The notes beneath the pieces are model-generated. The model was not told the origin of the DNA. It saw only the letters and a program-made list of their open reading frames with translations, and made no database searches. A stretch of DNA of 64,000 bases from Polydrusus tereticollis. Lineage: Eukaryota > Arthropoda > Insecta > Coleoptera > Curculionidae. The stretch is taken from the NCBI GenBank assembly GCA_963920685.1, contig OY987335.1:35988445-36052444 (forward strand), written 5' to 3'. Below, one piece after another: positions 44,801-53,550 of the stretch (positions within the stretch are counted from its first letter, which is position 1; every line of letters begins with the position of its first letter). A program made the translations under genes and the position numbers.

Positions 44801-47800
44801 TTTCTCAATCTTTCATAAACCAACACACACAGACACAACAATACACAACTCATCTTGCCATCCTATCCAACATAAAATGGCTGCTTTTTATAGCATGGTC
44901 CATAGACTAATCTCAATCCCCCTTCAACCAGCAGATTTTCAAAAAGAACTAGACCTAATTAAACAAATTGCAACAAATAACGGGTACCAATCAGAAATTA
45001 TAGATAAAATATTAAAACAAAAAATGTACAAAAAAGCCATAGCAATGGTATATCCAAAAGAAAAAGAAAAACCAACTTCATACAGGATAATCACATATAT
45101 AGGAAACATAAGCACAAAAATTAGTAAATTCTTAAAAAAACTTAATATAAACACAGCTTTCAAAACTCAAAATACCATAGGAAAACTAATAAAAAACTGT
45201 AAAACTAAAATCAACAAAAATTACAAATCGGGAGTATACAAATTAAATTGCGGAGATTGTTCAAAAACATATATAGGTCAAACAGGTAGAAGTTTCTCGA
45301 AAAGAATCAAAGAACATTTTAATAGTTTTATTAATGGCAAAAATGATTCAAACTACGCGAATCATCTTATAGAAACAAAACACTCATTTAATGAAGACTT
45401 TAAAATACTACATCTAGAAAACAAAGGATCAAAACTAAATCACCTCGAATCATTAGAAATAAACAAGCTTAAAAATACAAATATGTTATTAAATAATCAA
45501 CTAGACCTAAACAATTCACCTTTACTAAACTTATTTTAATATTCTTCTCACAATAGGACAATAAAACTTCAAGCAAGACACATTAAATTTGTAAATAACC
45601 CACCCCCTTTTATAATACTAATTAAGTTAGGAAAATACCAACCTTTTCCATATTAAAGGCCAATTTTATTTGATATTTAAATTAGATTGTAGAATATACT
45701 AATTATCGAAAAAACCCCCATCTTTTACAATACCTAACTGGCACTGTCATTAGCCATGCACTTAAATAGCGTAAACTTAAAATTAATTGTACATTACCTG
45801 ACGAAGCTGCAATGCAGTGAAACATGTCGTATTGTCAAATAAAGTGGAAATTGAAGTAAAAAAGTGTTTTACTTTAAATAATATAACAAAATTATTACAT
45901 TATATTTTTTTTAATGTTTTTAACGTTTAAGATTATTTAAGAATTTTTTTTGACAATACATATTTTTGTGATTAGTTTTTCTTTATTTGTTATCTAAGAA
46001 TATTTTGTAGACTGTAGACTACTTCCAGCACCGGAGATGGAAGGACCTCTGAAGAAGCTTGCCACTCGTGCTAGCGAAACGTTAGAAAGCAATTCCAACC
46101 GACGACGGCCTTTAGACCCGAATCAGGACTACACCAGTTCATCAACTGGCCGCGAAAGCCTTAACCAATTTGTCAATTCAATGTCTGTTCGAAAACGGGT
46201 CAATCTGTCGTCGAGAAAATTGCGTAAGTAGTTAATAGTTTCGGCAGATGTATGGGCGGTTGCACCGTCTTGCTGAAAATAACCAAAACGTAGTTCATCA
46301 TCAAGTAATTGCTTCACAAATATGGATTCAAAATATTGGCCCTATACCGCTGTGCAGTAACTGCGCCATGGAAAAAAATAGGACCAACAATTCTTCTTCG
46401 GGAAACAGTCAACCAGACACCAATTTTTTGGGGGTGCAATGTGGATTTTCACTACTTCACATGAGTGTATTCTAAGAATTCACATAACTGGTGTGGTGGA
46501 ACCAGGCTTCATTAGAAGAAAATGTCAGGTCTAATAAATTCCTGCGCCTTTCAAAATCTGCAGCTCGTATTTCTTGGAATAGTCCTGCATGTTCCATAAG
46601 ATCTTCCCACTTCTTGAGACTTACGCATTTTGTTGGCGTAACTTGCATTATATCATGAACGCTTGCAACAAGTTCTTCTGTTCTTACAAATGGTTTTCCA
46701 GCTCGCTTATTATGTTGTATAGAATCTGTTTATCTAAATGGAACCACGGTTCTTCTCAGGGAATGATAAAAATCCCTGCAGCAGTAAAAACGACGTTAGA
46801 AAAATTTTCGCGAGAATCGTCCGTGCACAAACGCTGCTTGTATTGCCACTCACCATTTACTCTAGCCCTGCTTCAACCATGAATTTTTTGTGCTGTTCCA
46901 TAAAACCAATTGCGTGAATTATTCAAGAAATTGGATAAATTAGCGATGAATCAAATTACTTGTAACGACTGCTAAAGATGACGGAATAACTGATTGATTG
47001 ATAATACTAATGGTATTTACTGACACTCAACAGGTATTAAGCTCTACCGCTAAGCAGTACGGCCTTAGATGCAAAACACATTTTGATGATAATGGTTTTC
47101 TCTCGCATGGTAGTTACCACAAAAAAATATTTTCACATATCCACGAAATATTTAATAACATCTAGTAATAATTTATCATTGTTGGTATGGTATAGGTATC
47201 ATTTAAAATTCTTATTAGCAGAAGATGGGTGAAGCGTCTTCCCTATTATCCATCCGAAATTAGAATTTCAAATTTAATTTTAATATATAAAGGCACAGTA
47301 CGGTGCGATGAATAAACATTCATAGTACATCGCAGGTATAGTGTATGCCTACATCTTATAGGTGAATTTAACTCTTATGGTAAATATATTTTAATGAATA
47401 ATAGTTACCAGCGTGATTGGCACTTTTTAAAAACATGATTACAAATAATAATCGCAATTTACTGGTGTACTTTAATATTCTGGCCTCTGTTGAATGTATA
47501 GGGACCCAGAGAAAAAAAGTGTACATAATTTGGGATTTTACGGTTTAACCTATTAATCTTCATAGTAGCTAGCTGATCTGAGTTTAGATATCATAAAAAA
47601 ACACACTTCCTTTCGCCGATAGTTCTTATTACCGGTTTAAAGATTTCATTTGGTTTTTTTTAATAAAGATTTTGGGCTGGGACCCAAAAGAATCAAAAAC
47701 TAATTTATTCTTACACAGCGCTGAATTAAAAGTAATAAATTATTTAATGGTTTTTTAAATGTTTAATTAATAAGAAAGTATAAGGTTTGTCTAAATACCA

Positions 47801-50040
47801 ACTAGACGCGATGCAAGATTATTTTTTTGTACTGTTTTAAATTGGTTTTATGTGTGTACCTGCACCTGAAGAATGGAATTTTTTTTTCTATAAAAATAAA
47901 TCAGATCTCTCATTATTTTCTGCAGTACTGAAAAATAAGGCACAAAAGCATGATTTAAAATCCGTAAATTAAAAAAAACCCTTACATATCAGTCAAACTA
48001 TAAAAACTTACCGTCCTCCAAAAGCGGGTGCTGGATTTGTACAAGTCCGGAACCTGGTTTTGACTGCAGTACCACAAGTAGCCGAGCAAGCCGACCAAGA
48101 AGACCAATCTGACCACCCTCCATGCACAGTGCAGTTAGTGACGGCCACTGAAGGGCCTTCACAAGATATCCCATCATTGGCTGGCGCTGGGTTATTGCAT
48201 TGACGGGTTTGACAGAAGCATTGGTCGGATTCTGTCTCCGAAGGTAGCCTGTGGTAGCAATGGTTCCATTCAGACCAAGAGCTCCAACCTTGATGTAGGA
48301 GAAAGTAGGAAATTTGTAAGATTAAAACATAATAAAGTGTTGACAGAAATGAAACTTACCTCCATTTATAGGTGTATCCAAGACAGGACACGAATTAACC
48401 AGCTGTTTCCACGACTTATGATGTGGATCTCCTCCAGGTGCTGTTGTGCACATATCTTTCATCTCATTCCAACCACAATAAGGATCCATAGCATTAATAC
48501 AACTTTCCTTTGAAGAATGCCTTTGGCAATGATCTGCTGGGATCCTGATCAATCCACTCTCACTTGTAGCATAGATAGAGTTAGTTTCCTTTAAAAACTG
48601 CATACTCTTTATTGATGATTGTTGATCTGGAGTAGTCTGCCAAATTTCTACTAGACAAGCTTGCTTAGATCTTGGTAGAAGAGTTAGTTTCTTAATAATA
48701 CCTTCTTCAGTAGCTAGGTAGATGACGTGGATTAAATGATGGTGTTTACTTGCAACAACATCTACAGTTATATGAGAGAACCTCTCTAAATCAGCCAGAT
48801 GTAAAGGATTTAAGGTGGTAGCTTGCACCGCGCTGTCCATAAGCTGAAACCTAGCTGTTTCTAGTAAATTATGTCTGGACGGTTTACAGTTAAGATGGTC
48901 CCTATGCGGAACTTCATGCCTGGTCCATGCACTGTTCATGTCATTTTGGTACTTAAACGGACCATTAAACGCTTCATCAACAGCAGTTAAATTAAACGCA
49001 CATACTGCACTACCAGCTATGCTGTTGGATGGTGTTGTGAAGGTTGCATAAAAGATATTCTCTTCTGGAATGTATTGGACACTTTGAATTTCGTTGTAGT
49101 AAAATGGGTAGTCTCCACTGACAGAGCAGTTTAACCGGGCTTTAATAAAGGTAGTCCAATTGTCTTTAAGCATGGTGTTCCCGCCTTGATCGTTTTTACA
49201 CACCCTCGCGATTCTGGAGTAAACTACTTTACCACAGTTTATGTATTCTACGGCTGTTTCTTTAAACAAAAAGTAAGCAAATTTAGATGTTTCGAATGAA
49301 CCTACGAATTGAGGCTCGTTGAGCCAAAAACTGTTGTACTGTTTAGTTCTTAACGTGGGGGCTCCATTAATATTTTTTGAAATTAGAGAGTCTGAACTGG
49401 AGAAATCAGTTGTGCCGCCAAAAAAGTAATCGAAGGTATCTGAAATGAAGCCGGTCACGCTAGCTGCGGGATTGTAGGGGCACTTGGCTACCCCATCTAT
49501 GATTTGAGTAATGTTCGACAGATTGTCAATCTGAAATTTCAAAAATAGACTTAAAAATAAAGTTTTTTTCTAATTTGTTTTATTGACACAGTTGTTTCAA
49601 TAAACTTACATTTCTCCATGAACACAATGGCGAATATGCATTGGTTCCGCATGTAAATATTTGGTTCCCATTGGTTAAAAGAATTTTAATGTGGTTATGA
49701 CAATTTTCTTCGTCTTGTCCCTTGTATATACAGGAGCGAACCTTATCTGGGGAGGCCTCCCATCGAGCTGCTTCTAGTAACTCTAGCCTTGAAAGTGTTA
49801 GCCGATATAATGCATCTCTAAAAGAAAAGTATTTTTTTTATGCTAATCAATTTTATGGTACTTTTACTTTTGACTTTTATTGAATCATTTCTTTTTTTAG
49901 AATGTTTTAAAAGATATTAAGACGAAAAGCTATTTTATACCTTGCTCCCACAAAAATTTGATTTCTGGACACGTCAAAAAGCATTTGGGAATATGAAGTT
50001 ACACCCTCTAGGGGAAATCTCTGCACGGAGGGATGTAAGT
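29500..50040 (-). CDS. Sema5c: Class-5 semaphorin (Sema5C-like), eight 3' exons; 5' exons not found
   Basis: Exons in transcript order: 50040-49941, 49817-49610, 49530-48360, 48288-48012, 38824-38298, 38186-37998, 35103-34945, 29867-29500. All junctions have AG/GT signals and the phases join without a break, giving 998 codons plus a stop. Domain order: sema (exons 1-3), PSI cysteine knot (DPYCGWNEMKDMC), at least six thrombospondin type-1 repeats (WSSW/CSATCG-type), one transmembrane helix (LFFLGLILGLSPVIIFLIF) and an ~80-residue cytoplasmic tail. This order is diagnostic of class-5 semaphorins: type I membrane guidance cues acting through plexins and proteoglycans, with roles in axon guidance and, in flies, epithelial planar organisation. 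The first exon here starts about 40 residues after the expected signal peptide, so at least one upstream exon is missing. Introns of 9.2 and 5.1 kb are filled with transposons; the exons themselves are clean. Confidence 0.93.
29921..30108. repeat. Small MITE-like repeat beside the last semaphorin acceptor
   Basis: Begins TACAGGGTGCCCCACC and ends TAGGACACCCTATA, giving short inverted ends flanked by TA, ~185 bp. There is no ORF. It belongs to the general (TA)CAGGGTG-type terminus class seen at many places in this window. Confidence 0.5.
31256..31640 (-). pseudogene. mariner-like transposase fragment, second-Asp region, frameshifted
   Basis: On the minus strand reads PLPVRGAMLLMHDGTPTHVS, then IAARQFLNASFWRK, with a frameshift into GRATQITGFKSLRFFPLWAF, corresponding to the family's ..MHDGAPAHFS...W..RSPDLTPLDFFLWG. 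The HDG Asp is the second catalytic residue. Downstream frames contain stops. It represents the C-terminal third of a transposase and is the likely source gene of the long-TIR element. Confidence 0.7.
31845..33109. mobile_element. Tandem-repeat element bounded by subterminal inverted repeats (Helentron/DINE-TR-like?)
   Basis: Inverted blocks bracket the tandem array: GAAAATTCCACACC (31848-31861) against GGTGTGGAATTTTC (33091-33104), and ATTACCATGGCAAC (about 31901-31914) against GTTGCCATGGTAAC (32966-32979). AAATTTTTTCCTCG / GGAAATTTTTTCTCGCTCG motifs occur on both sides. Non-autonomous Helentron-type elements (DINE-TR, Pearl) have this plan of paired ends plus central tandem repeats; assignment here is by structure only. 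Confidence 0.45.
32171..32890. repeat. Four-copy ~190-bp tandem repeat with internal hairpin arms
   Basis: Units begin TTTTCTACCACTTGTAGTA at 32173, 32363, 32553 and (as CTTTCTACC..) 32731, spacing 190, 190 and 178 bp. Each unit also has an inverted arm ~95 bp downstream (ACTACAACNAGTAGAAATCA), complementary to its start, plus a conserved AAAGAATATA segment. Units are roughly 70-80% alike by eye, so the array is not recent. Confidence 0.85.
33675..34599 (+). mobile_element. Long-TIR mariner-derived element, tandem to the previous one
   Basis: Left arm CAGGGTGTTTCCTAACTACG (33675 on) is mirrored at 34599 (..CGTAGTTAGGAAACACCCTG); the arms pair over about 235 bp, up to TTAGCCCTAACTAGATTGAA (33872-33891) and TTTCAATCTAGTTAGGGCTA (34389-34408). 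TA lies on both sides; the left TA (33673-33674) is shared with the right end of 30632-33672. The interior is mostly a transposase C-terminus. Confidence 0.88.
33935..34182 (+). pseudogene. mariner-like transposase C-terminal fragment
   Basis: Reads NYWPARSPDISPLDFYL, a stop, then GHLKAPVYKTPVLDVNDLRN.., RVRQSMTNRLQSCI and GGHFAHLL followed by a stop at about 34182. It contains the third catalytic Asp (SPD) and the family's usual C-terminus (RVRQS...C....GGHFEHLL). The rest of the transposase is absent, so the element is non-autonomous and arose by internal deletion. Confidence 0.82.
34945..35103 (-). CDS. Sema5c: Sema5C-like exon: last thrombospondin repeat
   Basis: Acceptor GCATTTTTAG|ACATC; 159 nt; donor AATG|GTATGT. 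Encodes LGWGNWTEWSLCDENDDQHR and KRTCYTDNPGPHMCQG, a shortened type-1 repeat. Phase 1 at both ends. Bounded downstream by a 5.1-kb intron. Confidence 0.85.
35536..37516 (-). mobile_element. Tc1-like element relic A with a ~665-bp internal insertion
   Basis: The left end CACTATCGGACATAAGTATT (35536 on) matches the ends of the relative at 50494-51952. The inner block 36437-36700 (TGGTATTTCCGCTTTGATCT.., ACCCGACTTCTACGGGTCG) is ~85% like 51455-51700 in the same orientation. At 36805 homology breaks after TTGCAACAAAA and resumes at about 37472 with GTGTTGATCGA; the relative has these two pieces joined. The right terminus is not present. No intact transposase frame remains. Confidence 0.7.
37998..38186 (-). 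CDS. Sema5c: Sema5C-like exon: thrombospondin repeat 5
   Basis: Acceptor TCCTGTTGTAG|GTACT; 189 nt; donor GAGA|GTAAGT. Encodes TRDCNKHACEDSWGCWSEWS then PCNVSCGWGVKTRYRSC, a complete type-1 repeat with six cysteines. Phase 1 at both ends, the usual symmetry of shuffled extracellular modules. Confidence 0.9.
38298..38824 (-). CDS. Sema5c: Sema5C-like exon: thrombospondin repeats 3-4
   Basis: Acceptor ATATCTTTCAG|AGTATG; 527 nt; donor ATCG|GTAAGA. Repeat 3 is GGWSSWSPWSSCTANCGGGY, then a class-5-specific linker with HGYHQKRFRITCKAPAKHP, then repeat 4 (NGWSSWTSWSECSASCGDG). The linker matches the equivalent region between repeats of vertebrate SEMA5A. Confidence 0.92.
41150..41381. repeat. Tandem duplication of the nested element's left end plus 14 bp of flank
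   Basis: Two adjoining ~116-bp units (41150-41265 and 41266-41381), each starting GGAGGAGGCACAGGCATAGG and ending AAAAGTACCTACCT. Because each unit includes 14 bp of the host transposase gene, the duplication happened after insertion. G-runs of 12 and 9 differ between copies. Confidence 0.9.
41164..41817. mobile_element. Non-autonomous hAT element nested in the hAT transposase
   Basis: Ends CATAGGCGTGCGCA and TGCGCACGCCTATG are perfect 14-bp inverted repeats, with GGCCCACC-type repeats further in (GGGTGGGCTATGGCCCACCC; GGCCCACCTATAAT). The octamer GGCACAGG flanks both sides (41156-41163 and 41818-41825) and, joined once, restores the host frame (..KIDVPVPPPSP..). ~654 bp with no transposase. 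Confidence 0.9.
43177..45539 (+). pseudogene. Penelope-like RT plus GIY-YIG endonuclease ORF, one frameshift
   Basis: The first frame (43177-43863) carries the PLE N-terminal region (FFKKCKINKVFPKYMKLKT.., LLKKGFKYNIQNHNTQES). At the C-run 43833-43836 one base appears missing: adding none, the second frame takes over with RPKQEIKVIKNIIDK and FTKADKGNTVVAINK. It then remains open to a stop at 45537-45539. RT landmarks: SLIKLHKQGNPIRPVVS, SFDVTNLFPSIPV, GLIMGNPLSPLLAEIFMDAL and the catalytic YRYVDDVLTCF. The endonuclease follows: GVYKLNCGDCSKTYIGQTGR and SFSKRIKEHF with a C-x2-C pair before the YIG and a later H (ETKHSF), typical of Penelope-type GIY-YIG. About 790 codons in all. From the family: the enzyme nicks target DNA and primes cDNA synthesis. 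A single indel is the only defect visible, so this copy is young or the indel is a sequencing error. Confidence 0.92.
45791..45837 (+). ncRNA. Hammerhead ribozyme of the Penelope-like element
   Basis: The conserved core is present in order: CTGACGA (45798-45804), stem II CTGC-AAT-GCAG (45807-45817) with A/T beside it, GAAA (45819-45822), a minimal stem III (AC-AT-GT, 45822-45827) and the GTC cleavage triplet (cut predicted between 45828 and 45829). Stem I pairs 45791-45797 (ACATTAC) with 45829-45835 (GTATTGT): three base pairs, one T-T mismatch, three base pairs. Such minimal type I hammerheads with a very short stem III are known from Penelope-like elements of many eukaryotes and are thought to act as dimers. 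Confidence 0.82.
46024..47090 (-). pseudogene. mariner-like element relic, copy inverted relative to 52600
   Basis: On the minus strand the C-terminal side gives KQLLDDELRFGYFQQDGATA then HTSAETINYLRNFL (second catalytic Asp in QQDGATAH). Further upstream are ..RIHSCEVVKIHIAPPK, then degraded frames and, near 46870-46780, NGEWQYKQRLCTDDSRENFS. The outer end (about 47020-47075, TAAGCTCTACCGCTAAG in plus sense) matches 52615-52640 inverted. Multiple stops. Confidence 0.65.
47091..48011. other. Semaphorin intron sequence without recognisable features
   Basis: AT-rich, part of the 9.2-kb intron between exons 48288-48012 and 38824-38298. No inverted repeats or coding pieces identified. Confidence 0.4.
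48012..48288 (-). CDS. Sema5c: Sema5C-like exon: thrombospondin repeats 1-2
   Basis: Acceptor CTACATCAAG|GTTGG, 277 nt, donor GGACG|GTAAGT. Repeat 1 is the atypical WSSWSEWNHCYH form and repeat 2 reads GGWSDWSSWSACSATCG.., as in other class-5 semaphorins. Followed by a 9.2-kb intron holding the Penelope-like and hAT elements. Confidence 0.92.
48360..49530 (-). CDS. Sema5c: Sema5C-like exon: bulk of sema domain plus PSI
   Basis: Acceptor AAATTTCAG|ATTGAC; 1,171 nt; donor GGAG|GTAAGT leaving phase 1. Shows class-5 landmarks LRTKQYNSFWLNEPQFVGSF, EYINCGKVVYSRIARVCKND, KARLNCSVSGDYPFYYNEIQ and FSHITVDVV.., ending in the PSI module (CQRHSSKESCINAMDPYCGW). An uninterrupted exon of this size indicates active selection. 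Confidence 0.95.
49610..49817 (-). CDS. Sema5c: Sema5C-like exon: sema domain, blade 1-2
   Basis: Acceptor TTCTTTTAG, 208 nt, donor GAAAT|GTAAGT, ending in phase 0. Contains DALYRLTLSRLELLEAARWE, then CIYKGQDEENCHNHIKILL and IFTCGTNAYSPLCSWRN. The C.....EEC.N.I..L and TCGTNA.SP.C blocks hold conserved sema-domain cysteines. Confidence 0.92.
49941..50040 (-). CDS. Sema5c: Sema5C-like exon: N-terminal sema domain
   Basis: Acceptor TTTTTTTACAG at 50041; starts with two bases of a split codon, then LHPSVQRFPLEGVTSYSQML and FDVSRNQIFVGA; donor GCAAG|GTATAA. The VTSYSQMLFD..R..I.VGAR pattern is the first strand pair of the sema propeller. Confidence 0.88.
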
Positions 50041-50493
50041 CTGTAAAAAAAAATGATATTTATATATAGTGACAGCTACTTTACTTCTTTCTTATCGTTT
50101 TATCAATGTTTAAGCTGTTTACACAAAAATTTTCATAATCTCGACTATATGTGTACCTCTCCTATATCTATATAAAGTTGGAAAGAAAGTAAATCCATCC
50201 GTCTAAATATTGCCCACGTGATATAATCGTACAGTGAGGGGCCAAATATATGGAACGCGAATAAAAAATCATGTACTCATATTGGCGGAAATCGCTTCTA
50301 TTAGGACATTTTTAATGCACATGTTTCCCAATAAAATTTATTTATACGGCATAATTCAAGAAGTCGATATTGATGTTAAAATTCTTTTGTTTAATGGAAA
50401 CCATAATTTTTTATTTCATTTTTAAGTTAAGGTAGCTATTTCGATGTAACATAGTACCTACTTAAGATTTATAGTTCTAAAAATAATGATATA

Positions 50494-51952
50494 CATATCG
50501 GACATAAGTATAGCAACACATCGAAAAATTCTTAAAATAGTAATAATTTGAAATTTTTCAAGTTGTTTATACTTTTACTTTCGTTTTCTTGAAAAAAAGT
50601 CGCAGGACAAATGCTTTGAAACAAAATTTGAAACAAAAATCACAGTAAAAAATTCTAGAAATAATTTATTAAGAAACGGTTGCGACAAGAGTATTGCAAC
50701 ATTTTTTATTTAAGGTCAATTCATTAAATAAACAAGGAGCGAAGTAAAGATACAAATATTAAATAACATATAAAAATATTAAGTTTAATATCCGATAGCA
50801 TATCCCTTATTGGCCATAAGTTTGGCACATCTTCTGCGCATGGAGTTTACTAAAATGTCTAAGATAGTGGCATGTTTCTCCAAACCTGTGTAACTTTATT
50901 TATTAGAGGTTGTTTGTTGGGAATAATTCAGATCGTATTTGTCTTTCTACCTCTTCCCACAGGTTTTCTATGGGGTTGAGGTCGGGATATTGCGCAGGTC
51001 AGTCCAAAACTCTTATATTGTTCTGCTTTAACCAAGCTTGCACATGATTGAATGTGTGTTTTGGATCATTATCCTATTGAAAAATGAACCTTAGGGGCAT
51101 TTCCCATTCTGCAAAAGGAAGCATAACATTTTATATAATATTTGCGTAGATGAACCTGTCCATCATACTATCGATAAAGTGTAGAGAACCAACTCCCCCA
51201 GAGGAAAGGCAACCCCATAAATTAACACTACCTTTGCCATGCTTAACTATAGGCGTTACATACATACATCGCGTTTCATCACTGAAATGACCTTCCTCCA
51301 GTCAGCAGCAGTCCAGTCGATATGACTTCGTACCAATGCAAGCCTACAGCAGCTTTATTTCTAGCGGCAATTCAGGGCTTCTTTGCTGGTCTCCTACTGT
51401 ATAACCATGCCTGCACTAACTTTCTTTAAACAGTTGGGCAGGAAATGTTTGTATTTGGTATTTCTGCTTTGATCTGAAGACCCGACTTCCACGGGTCGTT
51501 TTGAAAAATGCGCTTTATCAACCCGTCTTTGTGGGCATTTCTTTTTTTCTGCCTACCTGAGTTAGGAATAGTATCCAAATGACGTTTTCATTGAAATATG
51601 AAACTCTGCGTGAAACTGTACTAGGAATTAGCATATACGGAATTAGCGAGAACCTTCGAGAAATAGCAGCTTATTTTTCTCTATCTTCAAAACTCATGAC
51701 CTTAAATCCTTGGACATAGCAATTTCTTTTCTCATTTCCAGAACATTAACAAAGTCTAAGCGCAAACGCGGATTTAGCACGAAAAATTGCAACAAAAGTG
51801 TTGATCGAATAGTGCTTTGTTAAGTCAGATTTGATCACGGCAACTCGAAAAACAATCCTGTTGTGATGTTTACAGCAAGCTTCCTTGTGTTTTGCCAAAT
51901 ATCAAGCTACTTTTAATTTTTCATTTTGTTGCAATACTTATGTCCGATAGTG
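50494..51952 (-). mobile_element. Tc1-like element B (relative of 35536-37516)
   Basis: Ends CATATCGGACATAAGTAT and ATACTTATGTCCGATAGTG, ~25 bp inverted, with TA outside (50492-50493, 51953-51954). Minus-strand transposase pieces: KHGKGSVNLWGCLSSGGVGS, FAEWEMPLRFIFQ, DNDPKHTFNHVQAWLKQNNI, and PDLNPIENLWEEVERQIRS (the Glu of the DDE triad in NPIEN). Stops and frameshifts throughout. It lies just upstream (minus sense) of the most 5' semaphorin exon found. Confidence 0.82.
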
Positions 51953-52090
51953 TATACAAATATTAAATATATCGCAGGCTATATCTGCAGAGCCAAGTTC
52001 CTTTATATCACCAGGCAATGTTCATTTTTAAAATCAGATGTGCCAATTTCATTTAAGATAGCCGTACCTATTACTTGAAAAAGCAGTTTT

Positions 52091-52330
52091 ATGGCAATTT
52101 TAACAGAGGGACAAATAATTGAAATTTTAAGTTTTCTGGGGCTTGGCGATAAATTAAAAACTCAACAAGAGGAATGTACCGCGAAATATCCAGATCGTCC
52201 CGTCACAAGATCAGTTCAAATAATCCCTACAAAGATGGTTCAGTGGATGATCCTGACCATCGTCTACAGTTTTGTGACCTCATGCTGGATCTACATACAG
52301 GGTACACCATATAAACTGGCATATTAGAAG
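52091..52330 (+). pseudogene. mariner-like transposase N-terminus, internally deleted
   Basis: Opens MAILTEGQIIEILSFLGLGD then KLKTQQEECTAKYPDRPVTR, the first helix-turn-helix of a mariner-type transposase. It then jumps to DDPDHRLQFCDLMLD in another frame (a piece normally ~80 residues further on). Ends at 52327. No catalytic residues. Confidence 0.6.
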
Positions 52331-52599
52331 TATCCCGAGAATTAAATTAGATTTTATTTTGGAAATTTGGATTATGCGGTGTTGACAGATCATACCGAAA
52401 GTGACAACAATTTGGGGATTTTAAATGAAGTACCCTGAACATAATTTTATTTATAGGATCTAGGTAAAATCTAGTTTTCTGTATAGTATCATATAGGTTG
52501 TACAGGGTTTTTCCTTATAATTTGGCCATGTTGTTTAAAAAGTTTATTGGTTGAGAGAAAGATAAATAACGTGCGAGCAAAGATTATTGTCATCAAAGT

Positions 52600-53050
52600 G
52601 TGCTTTCCATCTTAGGCTTAGCGGTAGAGCTTAATACCTGCTGGGTGTCAGTGAATACCAACATTATCAATCAATCAGTTATTCCGTCATCTTTAACAGT
52701 CCTCACAAGTAATTTGATTCATCGCTACGTCATCCAATTTCTTGAATAATTCAAGCAATGGGTTTTACGGAACAGTACAAATTCATGGTTGAAGCGTATT
52801 CTCGAAACGGGGTTAGAGTAAATGGTGAGTAGCAATGCAATCAGTGTTTGTGCATTGGCGATTTTCGCGAAAATTTTCCTAACGTCGCCTTTACTGCTGA
52901 GGATTTTTAACATTGCCTGAGAAGAGCCGTGGCTGCTTAGGGAAACTATATAACATAAAAAAGAAGCTGGAAGACCATCTGTAAAAACAGAAGAACTTGT
53001 TGCAAGAATGGAACACGCAGGACCATTCTTAAAAAATAGTTAAATTTGTT
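52600..53050 (+). pseudogene. mariner-like element relic, N-terminal half
   Basis: Plus-strand counterpart of 46780-47080: a terminal region (TTAGCGGTAGAGCTTAATAC, 52620-52639) followed by MGFTEQYKFMVEAYSRNGVR.., VNGEWQ, and later AGRPSVKTEELVARMEHAGP. This is the N-terminal HTH and linker of a Tc3/mariner-like transposase. Stops and a frameshift interrupt it, and nothing from the catalytic domain follows. Confidence 0.65.
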
Positions 53051-53550
53051 TCCTTATAAAGTGCAAGTAATCCAAGATTTTGTTCCCTAAAATTTTTAAT
53101 ATGTTAACCGGAAAAACAAAAGACCATAACAAAATTTCAAAAATGCGAACTCATGTATTTTTATACATATTCTCACATCTTTAAAATCAGCGTTATTACA
53201 TTCCAAAAATAAATAATACGTATATGTTCGGATCAGCCGTTTTTGCGTTATTTCGCTTTAAATAATTGCATTTAGAGAGCCGTACTTGGCGATTCAAAAC
53301 AAACACGTAACGATTTATCGCGCTGGCTATGAATCCAATATGGAAAATAAAACTAATAGATTATAATATGGCAGCTAATATCTTTTTCCATTTGAGGTAA
53401 AAATGCTTTTTACCGAGGAAGGAAAACTTTTGTATCAACTTTATTATTCAAATGAGAACACTGAATGCTTCAAAAGCGATGCGGCATTACAGAATTACAT
53501 ATCCAGGTAATTGATCAAGGTTCCTATGTAAACGCGTGTAACAATAAAAC
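53051..53550. other. Unassigned AT-rich DNA
   Basis: No coding sequence recognised. It is upstream (minus sense) of the semaphorin exons and could be intronic if the missing 5' exons are further right. Confidence 0.3.

Larger units (their letters stand above)
43166..45892 (+). mobile_element. Penelope-like retroelement with 12-bp target site duplication
   Basis: The dodecamer TATTACATTATA flanks the insertion at 43154-43165 and 45893-45904. Inside are an almost continuous reverse transcriptase/GIY-YIG coding region (43177-45539), a ~250-bp 3' UTR and a hammerhead ribozyme motif at 45791-45837. The 5' end opens directly into coding sequence, suggesting 5' truncation. The element lies in the semaphorin intron, in the opposite orientation to that gene. 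Confidence 0.88.
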
